The position numbers and the translations under genes are program-made. Below are positions 35,227 to 43,305 of a stretch of 64,000 nucleotides of DNA, one piece after another; the first letter of the stretch is position 1, and the number at the start of each line of letters is the position of its first letter. Under the pieces are notes generated by a model. The model was given only the letters and a program-made list of their open reading frames with translations. It was not told the DNA's origin and made no database searches. The DNA is from CALGYY01 sp963678485 (GTDB lineage: Bacteria > Bacteroidota > Bacteroidia > Bacteroidales > CAIWKO01): assembly GCA_963678485.1 (NCBI GenBank), contig OY782882.1, forward strand, positions 2,170,001 through 2,234,000, read 5' to 3'.

Positions 35227-37041
35227 TTATTTTGACGAATGAAAATAGTTGATGAGTAACGCACCTTTGCTTTTTCCGGCAACAGCAATGATTTGCTCAT
35301 CACTGGCGGCTTTCAGATCCTTCACCGACCCAAATGCTGTCAGCAGTTTTTGCGCAATCGTATCTCCAATGCCGGGAATATCAGTTAATTCAGTACGTAT
35401 AGTGCTTTTTTCCCGCTTCTTGCGATGATGCGTGATGCCAAATCGATGCGCTTCGTCCCGCATATGCTGGATTACACGCAATGTTTCCGATTTCTTATCA
35501 AGATACATAGGAACAGTATCTTGTGGATAATAAATTTCTTCAAGTTTCTTTGCAATACCTATCACACCCATTTTGCCATAGATCCCCAAGGCAGTCAAAC
35601 TTTCCACTGCAACGCTTAACTGGCCTTTTCCGCCATCAACAATCAATAGTTGAGGTAATGGCTTACCTTCCTCGAGAAGTCGCGTATAACGTCGCGTAAT
35701 GACTTCCTGCATGGATGCAAAATCGTCGGGACCTTCTACAGTTTTAATATTAAAATGACGGTACTCACTTTTTGCAGGCTTTCCTTTCTTAAAAACAACC
35801 AAAGCTGCGACCGCATGCGCTCCTTGAATATTCGAATTATCAATACATTCTATTGTTTCAGGCCATTCGGTTAAGCGAAGATCCTGTTTCATTTTCTCCA
35901 TGATTCGGTGGGTATGCCGTTCCGGATCGCTTAATTCGCGCTGCTTTTCTTTCTCTGCTTTATAATACATAGCATTTCGCAACGACAACTCGATCAGCTT
36001 TTTCTTATCTCCCTTTTGGGGAACCTGAATGTTTACATCAGGTATTTGAATTTCCGGATCGAAAGGCAGCAACAACTCCGAATGCTCGCTAAGTCCGCGC
36101 TCCCTGAATTCAGCAATTGCCAAAAGCAACATTTCTGAAAGCGATTCATCAAGGCGCTTGCGCAATTCAAGCGTTTGAGCCTGAACAATAGCACCATTCT
36201 TCACCTTCATAAAATTTACATATGCAGCCTGCGGATCATCAATGATAGTAAACACGTCCGCTGCCTGTATTGCGGGATTGACCACTACGGATTTGCTTTG
36301 GAATTTCTCAAGTAATTCAAGTTTTTCTTTCAGCTCCTGAGCATTTTCAAACTGATAATCAGCAGCAGCCAGCATCATCTCTTTATGGAAATGTTGGGTA
36401 ATAGAATGAAGATTCCCTTTGATGATTTCGCGGATTTGCTCAATAGTCTCTGCATAATTACTAGCTGTCTGCCTGCCCTCACAAGGTCCAAGACAATTTC
36501 CAATCTGAAATTCGAGACAGACTTTGTATTTGCCAAGAGCAATATTTGCGGGACTAAGATTATAATGACAATTCCGTAAAGGATAAATCTTTCTGATTAG
36601 CTCAAGTAAATTATGCATACTGCGCGCCGAGGCATAAGGACCGTAGTATTTTGACCCATCTTTAACGATAGAACGTGTTGGAAAAATGCGCGGGAAATCT
36701 TCATTTTTAATGCATATCCAGGGATAGGTCTTGTCATCCTTTAGCAAAATATTGTAACGCGGCTGAAATTTTTTAATAAGATTATTTTCCAACAGCAACG
36801 CATCATACTCGGTATCGACAACAATAACGCGGATGTCAGCAATTTTTCGTACCAGTACTACCACCTTACCGCTTAAACCGGTATCCTTGTTAAAGTATGA
36901 GTGTACTCGCTTTTTCAGACTGCGCGCTTTCCCTACGTATAGCAGCAATCCCTGCTTATCGTAATACTGATACACACCCGGAGAATCAGGTAATGTCATC
37001 AATAGATTTTTGATGTGCTCGCTGTGTTCGTTACTCTGCAT
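35227..37041 (-). CDS. uvrC: Excinuclease ABC subunit C
   Basis: A 604-residue nuclease of normal length. The GIY-YIG endonuclease domain is N-terminal (LPDSPGVYQYYDKQGLLLYVGKA split across residues 16-40, and GPYASARSMHNLLE). The middle has the Cys-rich CLEFQIGNCLGPCEG segment and the UVR helix. The C-terminal half carries the RNase H-like endonuclease region (IECIDNSNIQGAHAVAALV, LLIVDGGKGQLSVA, RDEAHRFGITHHRKKR) and a helix-hairpin-helix (LTDIPGIGDTIAQKLL). It makes the 3' and 5' incisions in nucleotide-excision repair. It heads a - strand unit with the serpin, which may be chance packing. Confidence 0.97.
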   Translation of the reverse strand: MQSNEHSEHIKNLLMTLPDSPGVYQYYDKQGLLLYVGKARSLKKRVHSYFNKDTGLSGKVVVLVRKIADIRVIVVDTEYDALLLENNLIKKFQPRYNILLKDDKTYPWICIKNEDFPRIFPTRSIVKDGSKYYGPYASARSMHNLLELIRKIYPLRNCHYNLSPANIALGKYKVCLEFQIGNCLGPCEGRQTASNYAETIEQIREIIKGNLHSITQHFHKEMMLAAADYQFENAQELKEKLELLEKFQSKSVVVNPAIQAADVFTIIDDPQAAYVNFMKVKNGAIVQAQTLELRKRLDESLSEMLLLAIAEFRERGLSEHSELLLPFDPEIQIPDVNIQVPQKGDKKKLIELSLRNAMYYKAEKEKQRELSDPERHTHRIMEKMKQDLRLTEWPETIECIDNSNIQGAHAVAALVVFKKGKPAKSEYRHFNIKTVEGPDDFASMQEVITRRYTRLLEEGKPLPQLLIVDGGKGQLSVAVESLTALGIYGKMGVIGIAKKLEEIYYPQDTVPMYLDKKSETLRVIQHMRDEAHRFGITHHRKKREKSTIRTELTDIPGIGDTIAQKLLTAFGSVKDLKAASDEQIIAVAGKSKGALLINYFHSSK

Positions 37042-37082
37042 TAATTGGGGACAATTGCGTTATTACAAAGATAATGCTTTCG

Positions 37083-37110
37083 AAAAAAAACCAGCCGAAA
37101 CGCAGGCTGG
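37083..37110 (-). terminator. Terminator after the OsmC-like gene
   Basis: CCAGCC-8-GGCTGG stem with eight T on the - strand side, 45 bases after the stop at 37155. Confidence 0.8.
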
Positions 37111-37154
37111 AATTATGTATCATATAAAATCAAAAAATAAATTGAAAAGAATGA

Positions 37155-37550
37155 CTACGGTAGAAAAGAAGAGCTCACCTCAATAACTGGAGGCGAAGCC
37201 AAATGTTGTTTCACTTTACATAAGCTTGCAACAGCAATTAAAGATTCGACATATTTTTCAGGAAAATCAGCGGGCACCTGAATACTCAACGAAATATTGG
37301 TGGCCATTCCTTTTGCATCGAAGGTATGTGATTGATGGATTTTTATGCCTTCTGCACTGATTCCACGTTGATCGCAAAAGCCTTTTACATAGATTCCTGC
37401 ACAAGTGGCTATTGATGCCAGAAATAGCTCGAAAGGAGTAACTGCTGCATCATCTCCACCTGCATTCACAGGCTGATCCGTTTTTACGATATGATTTCTT
37501 ACCTTAGCATTAACGCCCTTTTTTCCTTCAAAAAACACTTCAATTTCCAT
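37155..37550 (-). CDS. OsmC/Ohr-family protein
   Basis: A 131-residue cytoplasmic protein. The family's two redox cysteines are present in their usual context: SIATCAGIYVKGFC (the first, at the start of the central helix) and ASLCKVKQHL (the second). TPFELFLASIATC is the characteristic helix. OsmC and Ohr proteins reduce organic hydroperoxides using these cysteines; the subfamily is closer to OsmC-like proteins of unassigned substrate than to classic Ohr. It lies between uvrC and gldH on the - strand and ends at a strong terminator. Confidence 0.88.
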   Translation of the reverse strand: MEIEVFFEGKKGVNAKVRNHIVKTDQPVNAGGDDAAVTPFELFLASIATCAGIYVKGFCDQRGISAEGIKIHQSHTFDAKGMATNISLSIQVPADFPEKYVESLIAVASLCKVKQHLASPPVIEVSSSFLP

Positions 37551-37587
37551 AATTGCATTTTTTTTATATATGATTTATTTACGTTTG

Positions 37588-38049
37588 TTACTCTGCCTTT
37601 TTTACGATAAGTCCGATCTGCATTACATCTTCGGTTTGAACCATGGGCATAACATTATTGACCGTGAATTTATAGGTGCCTTTATCCGGAAACTTTACAT
37701 CTTCCAGCCAGGGGAAAGTAATATCGTACAAATCACCCGTACCTTCGCCTTTGAAAGAACCATCGGTGTTTCTCACATAAAAATCATAATCGCGGGTGCG
37801 TGTTTCCCCTGATGGATACTGCACAGAGAGGTTGACCATTAAATTCGCAAAAGCGTAATAGACACTATGGCGCAGCGCCAGTTCAACGTTGTAATTGGGA
37901 GCGGTATCCTGAATATCAACTTCGAAAGTTATTGTTTTATCTCTAGCCCATATATTATTAGGAATATCTTCGTACCGTTGAAACACTTTTCCGGATTCAC
38001 AGGAAATGAAGAGTAGAGCCGTTAAGCTAAGAATGAGAAATTTCTTCAT
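37588..38049 (-). CDS. gldH: Gliding-motility lipoprotein GldH
   Basis: A 153-residue lipoprotein (signal MKKFLILSLTALLFISCES, lipobox FISC). The body follows the GldH family: NNIWARDKTITFEVDIQDT, YYAFANLMVNLSVQYPSGE, DFYVRNTDGSFKGEGTGDLY, and FPDKGTYKFTVNNVM with MQIGLIVKKAE at the end. GldH is an outer-membrane lipoprotein needed for gliding in Flavobacterium johnsoniae, and it occurs also in non-gliding Bacteroidota. With the plug protein and two T9SS cargo proteins it shows the cell has a type IX system. It is followed by osmC on the same strand, 37 bases away, and divergent from the RNase H gene. Confidence 0.88.
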   Translation of the reverse strand: MKKFLILSLTALLFISCESGKVFQRYEDIPNNIWARDKTITFEVDIQDTAPNYNVELALRHSVYYAFANLMVNLSVQYPSGETRTRDYDFYVRNTDGSFKGEGTGDLYDITFPWLEDVKFPDKGTYKFTVNNVMPMVQTEDVMQIGLIVKKAE

Positions 38050-38129
38050 AGTATCGATTTTTTAATGAACGAAAGCATTTGCATTTTATGATGTAAATTT
38101 ACAACCGCGAATTGGATTATGCACCATAC

Positions 38130-38768
38130 ATGACAAAAAAACCAAAACAAAAATTCTATGTTGTCTGGAAAGGCCTGAAAACGGGCATTTTTTCGACATG
38201 GGACGAATGCAAGAAACAGGTGGTAGGTTCGGAAGGAGCCATGTATAAAGCCTTTGAATCACTGGAGGAAGCAGAACGAGCGTATCAGGACGCCCCACAA
38301 AAACATATTTATAAAAAGAGTCAAACAGAATCTACTCATTCGGGCAAGCATCCAAAAAGTGAGATTATTCAGGACAGTATCTGTGTGGATGCCGCGTGGA
38401 ATACGGTTTCTGGAGATATGGAATACCGTGGCGTGTATACCTGGAATGCAGAAGAGATTTTTCATCGTGGTCCGTATCCCGACGGAACCAATAATATCGG
38501 TGAGTTTCTCGCCCTTGTTCACGCTTTAGCGCTATTGGAAAAGAATAAAAAAAATTCACCCGTTTATTCCGACAGCCGCACTGCAATAACGTGGGTCCGG
38601 AAAAAACGGGCGAATACCAAACTTGAACCTACTTCAAAAAATGCTATTCTGTTCGATCTCATTGCCCGGGCTGAAAACTGGCTTCAGGAACATTCGTTCA
38701 AAAATCCCATATTGAAATGGGAAACCCAGGATTGGGGCGAAATTCCAGCAGATTTTGGAAGAAAGTAA
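38130..38768 (+). CDS. RNase H with N-terminal viroplasmin (caulimovirus) domain
   Basis: A 212-residue protein. I start it at ATG 38130; six codons further up the only initiator is a TTG. Residues about 5-50 form the viroplasmin domain (KFYVVWKGLKTGIFSTWDEC, SEGAMYKAFESLEEAERAY), which binds RNA-DNA duplexes in eukaryotic RNase H1. The RNase H fold follows, with acidic catalytic residues visible in SICVDAAW, NNIGEFLALVHAL and VYSDSRTAITWV, and the last near DWGEIPADF. It should remove RNA from RNA-DNA hybrids. It is divergent from gldH and ends only 7 bases from the convergent arsR-type gene. Confidence 0.9.
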   Translation: MTKKPKQKFYVVWKGLKTGIFSTWDECKKQVVGSEGAMYKAFESLEEAERAYQDAPQKHIYKKSQTESTHSGKHPKSEIIQDSICVDAAWNTVSGDMEYRGVYTWNAEEIFHRGPYPDGTNNIGEFLALVHALALLEKNKKNSPVYSDSRTAITWVRKKRANTKLEPTSKNAILFDLIARAENWLQEHSFKNPILKWETQDWGEIPADFGRK

Positions 38769-38775
38769 GCTGGAA

Positions 38776-39072
38776 TTAATCGTTACACTTGCTGATACAC
38801 TCAAGAATGGTAGCAAGTGCTGAATGTTTCAGATAGTAAAAAGTATTTTTACCATCACGTTTTGATTCAAGAATGCCTTTGCTCTTCAGTATGTTCAGGT
38901 GATGAGAAGCAGCTGCTTGTTCAATCTTAAGCTTTTCGTAGATTGAAGTTACATTCATCTTGCCATTGGTTTCCAGCAAACTGATGATTGCAATTCTCAT
39001 AGGATGTGCAATTGATCTAAGCCTTCCCGCGGCGGCGTCAAGCTTATGCATGTCTAATTGGGTCTTTGCCAT
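38776..39072 (-). CDS. ArsR-family transcriptional regulator
   Basis: A 98-residue winged-helix DNA-binding protein of ArsR/SmtB type. The recognition region reads NVTSIYEKLKIEQAAASHHLNILKSKGI, followed by the beta-wing SKRDGKNTFYYL. The short N-terminal helix and AHPMRIAIISLLE are typical. It has Cys residues only at the very end (ECISKC), and no classic alpha-3 CxC metal site, so its signal is unlikely to be arsenic; it may respond to redox or have lost sensing. No structural gene is co-transcribed. The AT-rich region upstream has repeats that could be its own operator (39099-39237). Confidence 0.88.
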   Translation of the reverse strand: MAKTQLDMHKLDAAAGRLRSIAHPMRIAIISLLETNGKMNVTSIYEKLKIEQAAASHHLNILKSKGILESKRDGKNTFYYLKHSALATILECISKCND

Positions 39073-39329
39073 AATAATTAAAGTTTGAAGAATTAATTTA
39101 CAAATTTAACAATATCTTAAGTAGAATAAAAAGTACAAATTTAGTATCAATTTTTAATTGATGAATTCATTATCATATGTTTCAATTCATCAATTGTTCA
39201 TGCAAAACTAATAACTTTATATATATGTACAAATTTTTTAACATATTTTTAGTTTATTTTTAACTATAAAGAGTACGTAAAATAGATTTTAGAGATAAAA
39301 AAAACTAATATATCTGCCTGTTAATCATA
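39073..39329 (-). promoter_or_regulatory. AT-rich control region of the ArsR gene
   Basis: TACAAATTT occurs three times in the same orientation (39099, 39134, 39228). Read on the - strand, two of them contain TAAATTTG, a -7 box match, and the nearer (39101-39108) is well placed for the ArsR gene. A perfect dyad ATCAATT-TTT-AATTGAT (39146-39162) lies between the second and third copies and is a candidate operator. No coding sequence seen. Confidence 0.45.
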
Positions 39330-39869
39330 TTAATCAACGGCCAAAATGGAGAAAATATCAGTGCCCGCAGGAATGCGCTTCCTTCCTTCCAAAAAGAGCA
39401 ATTCAATAATGAAGCTTACCGAAACTGATTTTACATTGAATTTGTTAATCAATTCCATGGCTGCTGTTGCCGATCCGCCAGTTGCAAGCAAATCATCGTG
39501 CAATAACACTACATCACCTGGCTCAAGTGCATCTTTGTGAATCTCAAGCGTACCCTGACCATATTCCAAGGTGTAGCTGGTTGAGTAAACCTCTGCAGGA
39601 AGCTTCCCCGGTTTGCGCACAGGCACAAATCCGGCACCCAGACGATAAGCCAACACACTACCGGCAATAAAACCGCGTGACTCTATACCAACGACTTTAG
39701 TGATACCCTTGTCTTTGCACTGTTCATACAACGTATCTATAATATACTCATAGATTTCAGCCTGCTTTAACGCAGTGGTAATATCTTTAAATAAAATTCC
39801 CTGCTTTGGAAAATCAGGTACATTGCGGATTGCAGCTTCTAAATCACTAAGATTGATGTTCTTCTTCAT
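39330..39869 (-). CDS. apt: Adenine phosphoribosyltransferase
   Basis: A 179-residue purine-salvage enzyme of usual length. It has the PRPP-binding loop VLLHDDLLATGGSATAAME, the substrate block GIESRGFIAGSVLAYRLGAG, VPVRKPGKLPAEV and YSTSYTLEYG. It converts adenine and PRPP to AMP. It is the last gene of the add-rlmN-apt operon; its start overlaps the end of rlmN by 23 bases, so it is translationally coupled. The pairing with adenosine deaminase makes sense as purine salvage. Confidence 0.96.
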   Translation of the reverse strand: MKKNINLSDLEAAIRNVPDFPKQGILFKDITTALKQAEIYEYIIDTLYEQCKDKGITKVVGIESRGFIAGSVLAYRLGAGFVPVRKPGKLPAEVYSTSYTLEYGQGTLEIHKDALEPGDVVLLHDDLLATGGSATAAMELINKFNVKSVSVSFIIELLFLEGRKRIPAGTDIFSILAVD

Positions 39870-40926
39870 TATTCGTGTTGTTAGTTACATTCTTACGGGC
39901 AAGTTGTCCACAGGCGGCGGCAATATCAGACCCCCTGCTTTTCCGGGCATTTACCACGAGGTTTCTGTCCTTTAAAAAACGGATAAAGGTACGCGTTTTT
40001 TCATTATTGGCACCCGAAAACGCTGAACCAGAAACCTTATTGTATGGAATCAGATTTATCTTTACAGGAAAGGATTTGCAAAACCTTGCCAGATCCTGCA
40101 TATCGCGTTCTGTATCATTATATCCACCTAGTAAAATATATTCAATAATTATTCTTCCGTTAGTTTTCTCGTGATAATAAATAAGCGCATTGGTAATATC
40201 TTCCAGCGTATACTTTTTTGCCACCGGCATAAGCTCTTCACGTCGCTGTTGATGAGCAATATGTAGCGAAAGCGCCAATTGAATCGTGGGTAATTCATCC
40301 GCAAATCGTCGTACGCCTTCAGGAATACCAACCGTAGAAACGGTGATCCGTTGCGGCGACATTCCTAAACCTTTCTCCATGTCAGTAATCCGAAGAATCG
40401 ATTCTTTAACCGCATCAAAATTCAGGAATGGCTCACCCATACCCATGTACACAATGTTGCTCAGTTTATGACCAAAGCGTTGCAGACTTATATTATTGAT
40501 ATAAAAAACCTGATCATATATCTCCCATGCCATAAGATTTCGCTGAAATCCCAGCTGACCCGTTGCACAAAATTTACATCCCAACGCGCAACCTGCTTGC
40601 GTGGATATACAAGCTGTGGCGCGGTCTTCAGAAGGTATTAATACTCCTTCAACGATATCATTTGAAGCTGTTATAAAACTGAATTTTTCAGTTCCATCGC
40701 TACTTAACTGATGAGTATCAAGCCGCAATTGCTCAAGAATAAAATCCTCTTCCAGCTGTTGCCGTAAGGCAAGCGGAAGATTTTTCATTTCATCAAATGC
40801 GGTAATTCCTTTTTGCCATATCCATTCATAGATTTGGCCGGCACGATAGGAGGGATGCCCATGCAGTTTACACCAGGAAATAATCTCGGAAAGACTAAGG
40901 CTTTTAATGTTTGCGGGTTGCGACAC
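39847..40926 (-). CDS. rlmN: 23S rRNA (adenine-2503-C2)-methyltransferase RlmN
   Basis: A 359-residue radical-SAM enzyme. The cluster-binding motif CALGCKFCATGQLGFQRNL is in place, with ISTQAG before it and the GMGEPFLNFDAV and SGSAFSGANNEKTRTF blocks after it. The family's conserved catalytic cysteines are those of the CxxxCxxC motif, the mono-Cys near ITVSTVGI region and the C-terminal SDIAAACGQL, all visible. It methylates A2503 of 23S rRNA and A37 of some tRNAs. The start is GTG at 40926, immediately after the add stop codon, and its 3' end overlaps apt. Confidence 0.95.
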   Translation of the reverse strand: MSQPANIKSLSLSEIISWCKLHGHPSYRAGQIYEWIWQKGITAFDEMKNLPLALRQQLEEDFILEQLRLDTHQLSSDGTEKFSFITASNDIVEGVLIPSEDRATACISTQAGCALGCKFCATGQLGFQRNLMAWEIYDQVFYINNISLQRFGHKLSNIVYMGMGEPFLNFDAVKESILRITDMEKGLGMSPQRITVSTVGIPEGVRRFADELPTIQLALSLHIAHQQRREELMPVAKKYTLEDITNALIYYHEKTNGRIIIEYILLGGYNDTERDMQDLARFCKSFPVKINLIPYNKVSGSAFSGANNEKTRTFIRFLKDRNLVVNARKSRGSDIAAACGQLARKNVTNNTNNEEEHQS

Positions 40927-41961
40927 TTAATTTTTTTCAGCAAAGGTTTTTACATACTCCCGCAGCATATTCAGAAAACGCTCGCGTTCGGCATCGGAGA
41001 TAAATGAAGCCATGAATGAATTCTCCGCCAATTGCACGATCTCTTCTTTAGTCAGTTGTAAGTATTGCTGCACCGCTAAATAATTCTCATGCACATAACC
41101 ACCAAAATAAGCAGGATCGTCGGAGTTAACGGTAACCATTAACCCATGTTCCATCAGGGTGCGCAACGGATGCTCGCGCATATCCTTAACTACACATAAT
41201 TTAAGATTCGAAAGAGGACATACAGTTAGTGGAACTTTAGTATCAGCAAGTCGCTTCACAAGATTTGAATCCTCTAATGATCTATTACCATGATCAACAC
41301 GCGAAACCTTAAGCAGATCAAGTGCTTCCCAAATATAATCTGCAGGACCTTCTTCGCCCGCATGAGCAACCGTTAAAAAACCCAGATCTCGTGCACGATC
41401 AAACACTGCCTTAAATTTTGATGGAGGATGCCCTTGCTCAGATGAATCAAGTCCTACAGCAGATATAATAGATTTGAATGGAATCGCTTCTTCTAAGGTG
41501 GCGAAAGCAGATGCTGCATCTAAATGACGCAAAAAACACATGATAATACGGCTGCTAATGCCAAACCTAGATTCAGCATCACGGCATGCCCGGTGAATTC
41601 CATTAATCACCACAGCAAAGGGAACTCCTCGCGAGGTATGCGTTTGTGGATCAAAAAAGATTTCTGTATGTACAACATTTTGTTCAGAAATGCGCGTAAA
41701 ATAGGCCATGGTCAAATCATAGAAGTCTTCTTCTTTGAGCAATACCTGTGCGCCTTCATAATAAATATCTAAAAATTCCTGGAGATTATTGAAACGATAG
41801 GCAGCGCGTACTTCCTCTGCCGAAGCATACTTGATCTTGCAATGATTTCGCTCTGCAATGCGGAACATAAGATCGGGTTCAAAACTGCCTTCAATATGTA
41901 AGTGCAGCTCAGCCTTTGGCAAACCCGCAATGAAGCGTTCCATCGTTTGATTATCCGTCAT
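40927..41961 (-). CDS. add: Adenosine deaminase
   Basis: A 344-residue amidohydrolase. I start it at the Met encoded at 41961; the longer frame would begin inside the terminator hairpin at 41998-42024 and upstream of the -7 box. Metal and catalytic residues are clear: ELHLHIEGS (HxH), FLTVAHAGEEG (His and the proton-shuttling Glu), VDHGNRSLED and TVNSDDPAYFGG (Asp pair). It deaminates adenosine to inosine in purine salvage. It leads an operon with rlmN and apt. The ISAs1 element lies just upstream, but the add promoter remains on the gene side of the insertion. Confidence 0.94.
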   Translation of the reverse strand: MTDNQTMERFIAGLPKAELHLHIEGSFEPDLMFRIAERNHCKIKYASAEEVRAAYRFNNLQEFLDIYYEGAQVLLKEEDFYDLTMAYFTRISEQNVVHTEIFFDPQTHTSRGVPFAVVINGIHRACRDAESRFGISSRIIMCFLRHLDAASAFATLEEAIPFKSIISAVGLDSSEQGHPPSKFKAVFDRARDLGFLTVAHAGEEGPADYIWEALDLLKVSRVDHGNRSLEDSNLVKRLADTKVPLTVCPLSNLKLCVVKDMREHPLRTLMEHGLMVTVNSDDPAYFGGYVHENYLAVQQYLQLTKEEIVQLAENSFMASFISDAERERFLNMLREYVKTFAEKN

Positions 41962-41980
41962 ACTGAGTTTTTTAGGGATG

Positions 41981-41988
41981 CAAAAATA
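41981..41988 (-). promoter_or_regulatory. -7 box of the add operon
   Basis: On the - strand TATTTTTG fits TAnnTTTG, 19 bases ahead of ATG 41961. It lies between the terminator of the upstream gene and add. Confidence 0.5.
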
Positions 41989-41989
41989 C

Positions 41990-42024
41990 AAAAAAAAACA
42001 GGGCAATAGTCGATATTGCCCTGT
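41990..42024 (-). terminator. Terminator of the 43306-43848 gene, displaced by an IS
   Basis: A perfect 10-bp stem ACAGGGCAAT / ATTGCCCTGT (41998-42024) with a 7-base loop; on the - strand a run of eight T follows. The right arm is also the left copy of the target duplication of the IS, so the hairpin was kept intact even though the IS landed at its edge. Confidence 0.88.
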
Positions 42025-42115
42025 CAGGGCAAACGCATCTAAATAATTACCTACTGGCTAATAGTTGTTAACACGCTGAATGTTAATATCTTAATCATTG
42101 TTTATTGAATCAAAA

Positions 42116-42140
42116 GTTGTATATTTGTCTGATATACAAC
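42116..42140. promoter_or_regulatory. Hairpin over the transposase promoter
   Basis: A 9-bp perfect inverted repeat GTTGTATAT / ATATACAAC (loop TTGTCTG) overlaps a TATATTTG -7 box (42120-42127), 30 bases ahead of the transposase start. It may limit transposase expression (inference). Confidence 0.5.
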
Positions 42141-42157
42141 AATATAAAACATAAACA

Positions 42158-43261
42158 ATGAAAGCAGAATCCAGCGTATTGTCTTTTTTCGCATCTTTAC
42201 CAGATCATAGAATTGACAGAACAAAATTGCATTTAGCCGAAGACATAGTATTTATTAGTATTGCATCTGTTTTATGTGGTGCAGATACCTGGGATGAAAT
42301 GGAGGATTTCGGACATTCAAAAATCGAATGGCTGAAGACTATACTCGAGTTGCCAAATGGTGTTCCTTCGCATGATACTTTCAATCGATTTTTCTCAAGC
42401 CTAGATCCTGATGCATTTGAGATTTGTTTTCTTGACTGGACGAGACATATAGTAAAACAAACTACAGGAAAAGTAATTAGCATTGATGGAAAGACTATTC
42501 GCGGAAGCAGAGGCAAAGGTCCCAAATCGGCGATTCATATGGTGAGTGCATGGGTTGAAGAAAACCAGATTACGCTTGGTCAAATTCAGGTTGAAGACAA
42601 ATCAAATGAGATAACAGCTATCCCTGCGTTGCTTGATGCGCTGTTAATATCAGGAAGCATTGTAACTATTGATGCCATGGGCTGTCAAGTGGATATCGCA
42701 AATAAAATTGTATCCAAAAGCGCAGATTACTTGTTGGCGGTTAAAGCAAATCAGCCCGAATTATTTGAGGATATACAAGACTCATTTCGCATGCTTAAAC
42801 CAATCGATGTTTGGGAAGATGTCGATTATGGTCATGGTCGGGTTGAAACAAGGGTTTGTAGCATCATTAGTGACTTTAGCTTAATGGATAAGGCTCATCG
42901 TTGGCCGAAATTACATGCTATAGCACGGGTGCAAGCAGAGAGGTTTCATAAAGCAACACAAAAAACTGAAACTGAAACACGCTATTATATTACCAGTGCT
43001 AATTCTGACGCAGAGTCTATTGGTCGATGCATACGTTCTCACTGGGGAATTGAGAATAGTTTGCACTGGGTATTAGATGTAGCCTTTCTTGAAGACAAAA
43101 ACAGAAAGCGAGCTGGTAATGCTGCTCACAATGCATCCCTGCTTAATCGCATTGCTCTTAATTTGCTTAAAAAAGAAAAATCATCCAGAAGAAGTGTGAA
43201 GGGTAAAAGACTCAAAGCCGGCTGGGATAATGACTATCTTCTTACTGTTCTGGAAAATTAG
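42158..43261 (+). CDS. ISAs1-family transposase
   Basis: A 367-residue DDE transposase, intact. The family N-terminus (SFFASLPDHRIDRTKLHLAE, then CGADTWDEMEDFG) is followed by the first catalytic Asp in ISIDGKTIRGS, the second in VTIDAMGCQ, and the Glu region in RSHWGIENSLHWVLDVAFLE, with the RAGNAAHNASLLNRIALNLL helix after it. It cuts and joins the element's ends. The TAG stop lies within the right inverted repeat. No frameshift is needed for expression, unlike IS3-type elements. Confidence 0.95.
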   Translation: MKAESSVLSFFASLPDHRIDRTKLHLAEDIVFISIASVLCGADTWDEMEDFGHSKIEWLKTILELPNGVPSHDTFNRFFSSLDPDAFEICFLDWTRHIVKQTTGKVISIDGKTIRGSRGKGPKSAIHMVSAWVEENQITLGQIQVEDKSNEITAIPALLDALLISGSIVTIDAMGCQVDIANKIVSKSADYLLAVKANQPELFEDIQDSFRMLKPIDVWEDVDYGHGRVETRVCSIISDFSLMDKAHRWPKLHAIARVQAERFHKATQKTETETRYYITSANSDAESIGRCIRSHWGIENSLHWVLDVAFLEDKNRKRAGNAAHNASLLNRIALNLLKKEKSSRRSVKGKRLKAGWDNDYLLTVLEN

Positions 43262-43275
43262 ATGCGTTTGCCCTG

Positions 43276-43285
43276 ATTGCCCTGT
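43276..43285. repeat. Right copy of the IS target-site duplication
   Basis: ATTGCCCTGT, identical to 42015-42024. Joining the flanks restores an uninterrupted terminator. Confidence 0.92.
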
Positions 43286-43305
43286 TTATCACAGAAGAAA
43301 CAATC

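Larger units (their letters stand above)
42025..43275 (+). mobile_element. Complete ISAs1-family insertion sequence
   Basis: A 1,251-base element with 18-base perfect terminal inverted repeats starting CAGGGCAAACGCATCTAA (42025-42042 and, inverted, 43258-43275). It is flanked by the direct repeat ATTGCCCTGT (42015-42024 and 43276-43285), a 10-base target duplication of the size known for ISAs1 elements. One intact transposase gene fills it. The intact ends, open reading frame and identical flanks indicate recent, probably active, insertion. It sits in the terminator between the add operon and the upstream - strand gene. Confidence 0.95.

Noticed and set aside
35522..35530. A perfect DnaA box (TGTGGATAA) inside uvrC
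   Set aside because: It is a single copy within a conserved coding sequence, with no companion boxes nearby, so it is likely chance.
39073..39329. A small gene in the AT-rich region ahead of apt
   Set aside because: No frame with a start, reasonable length and codon pattern was seen.
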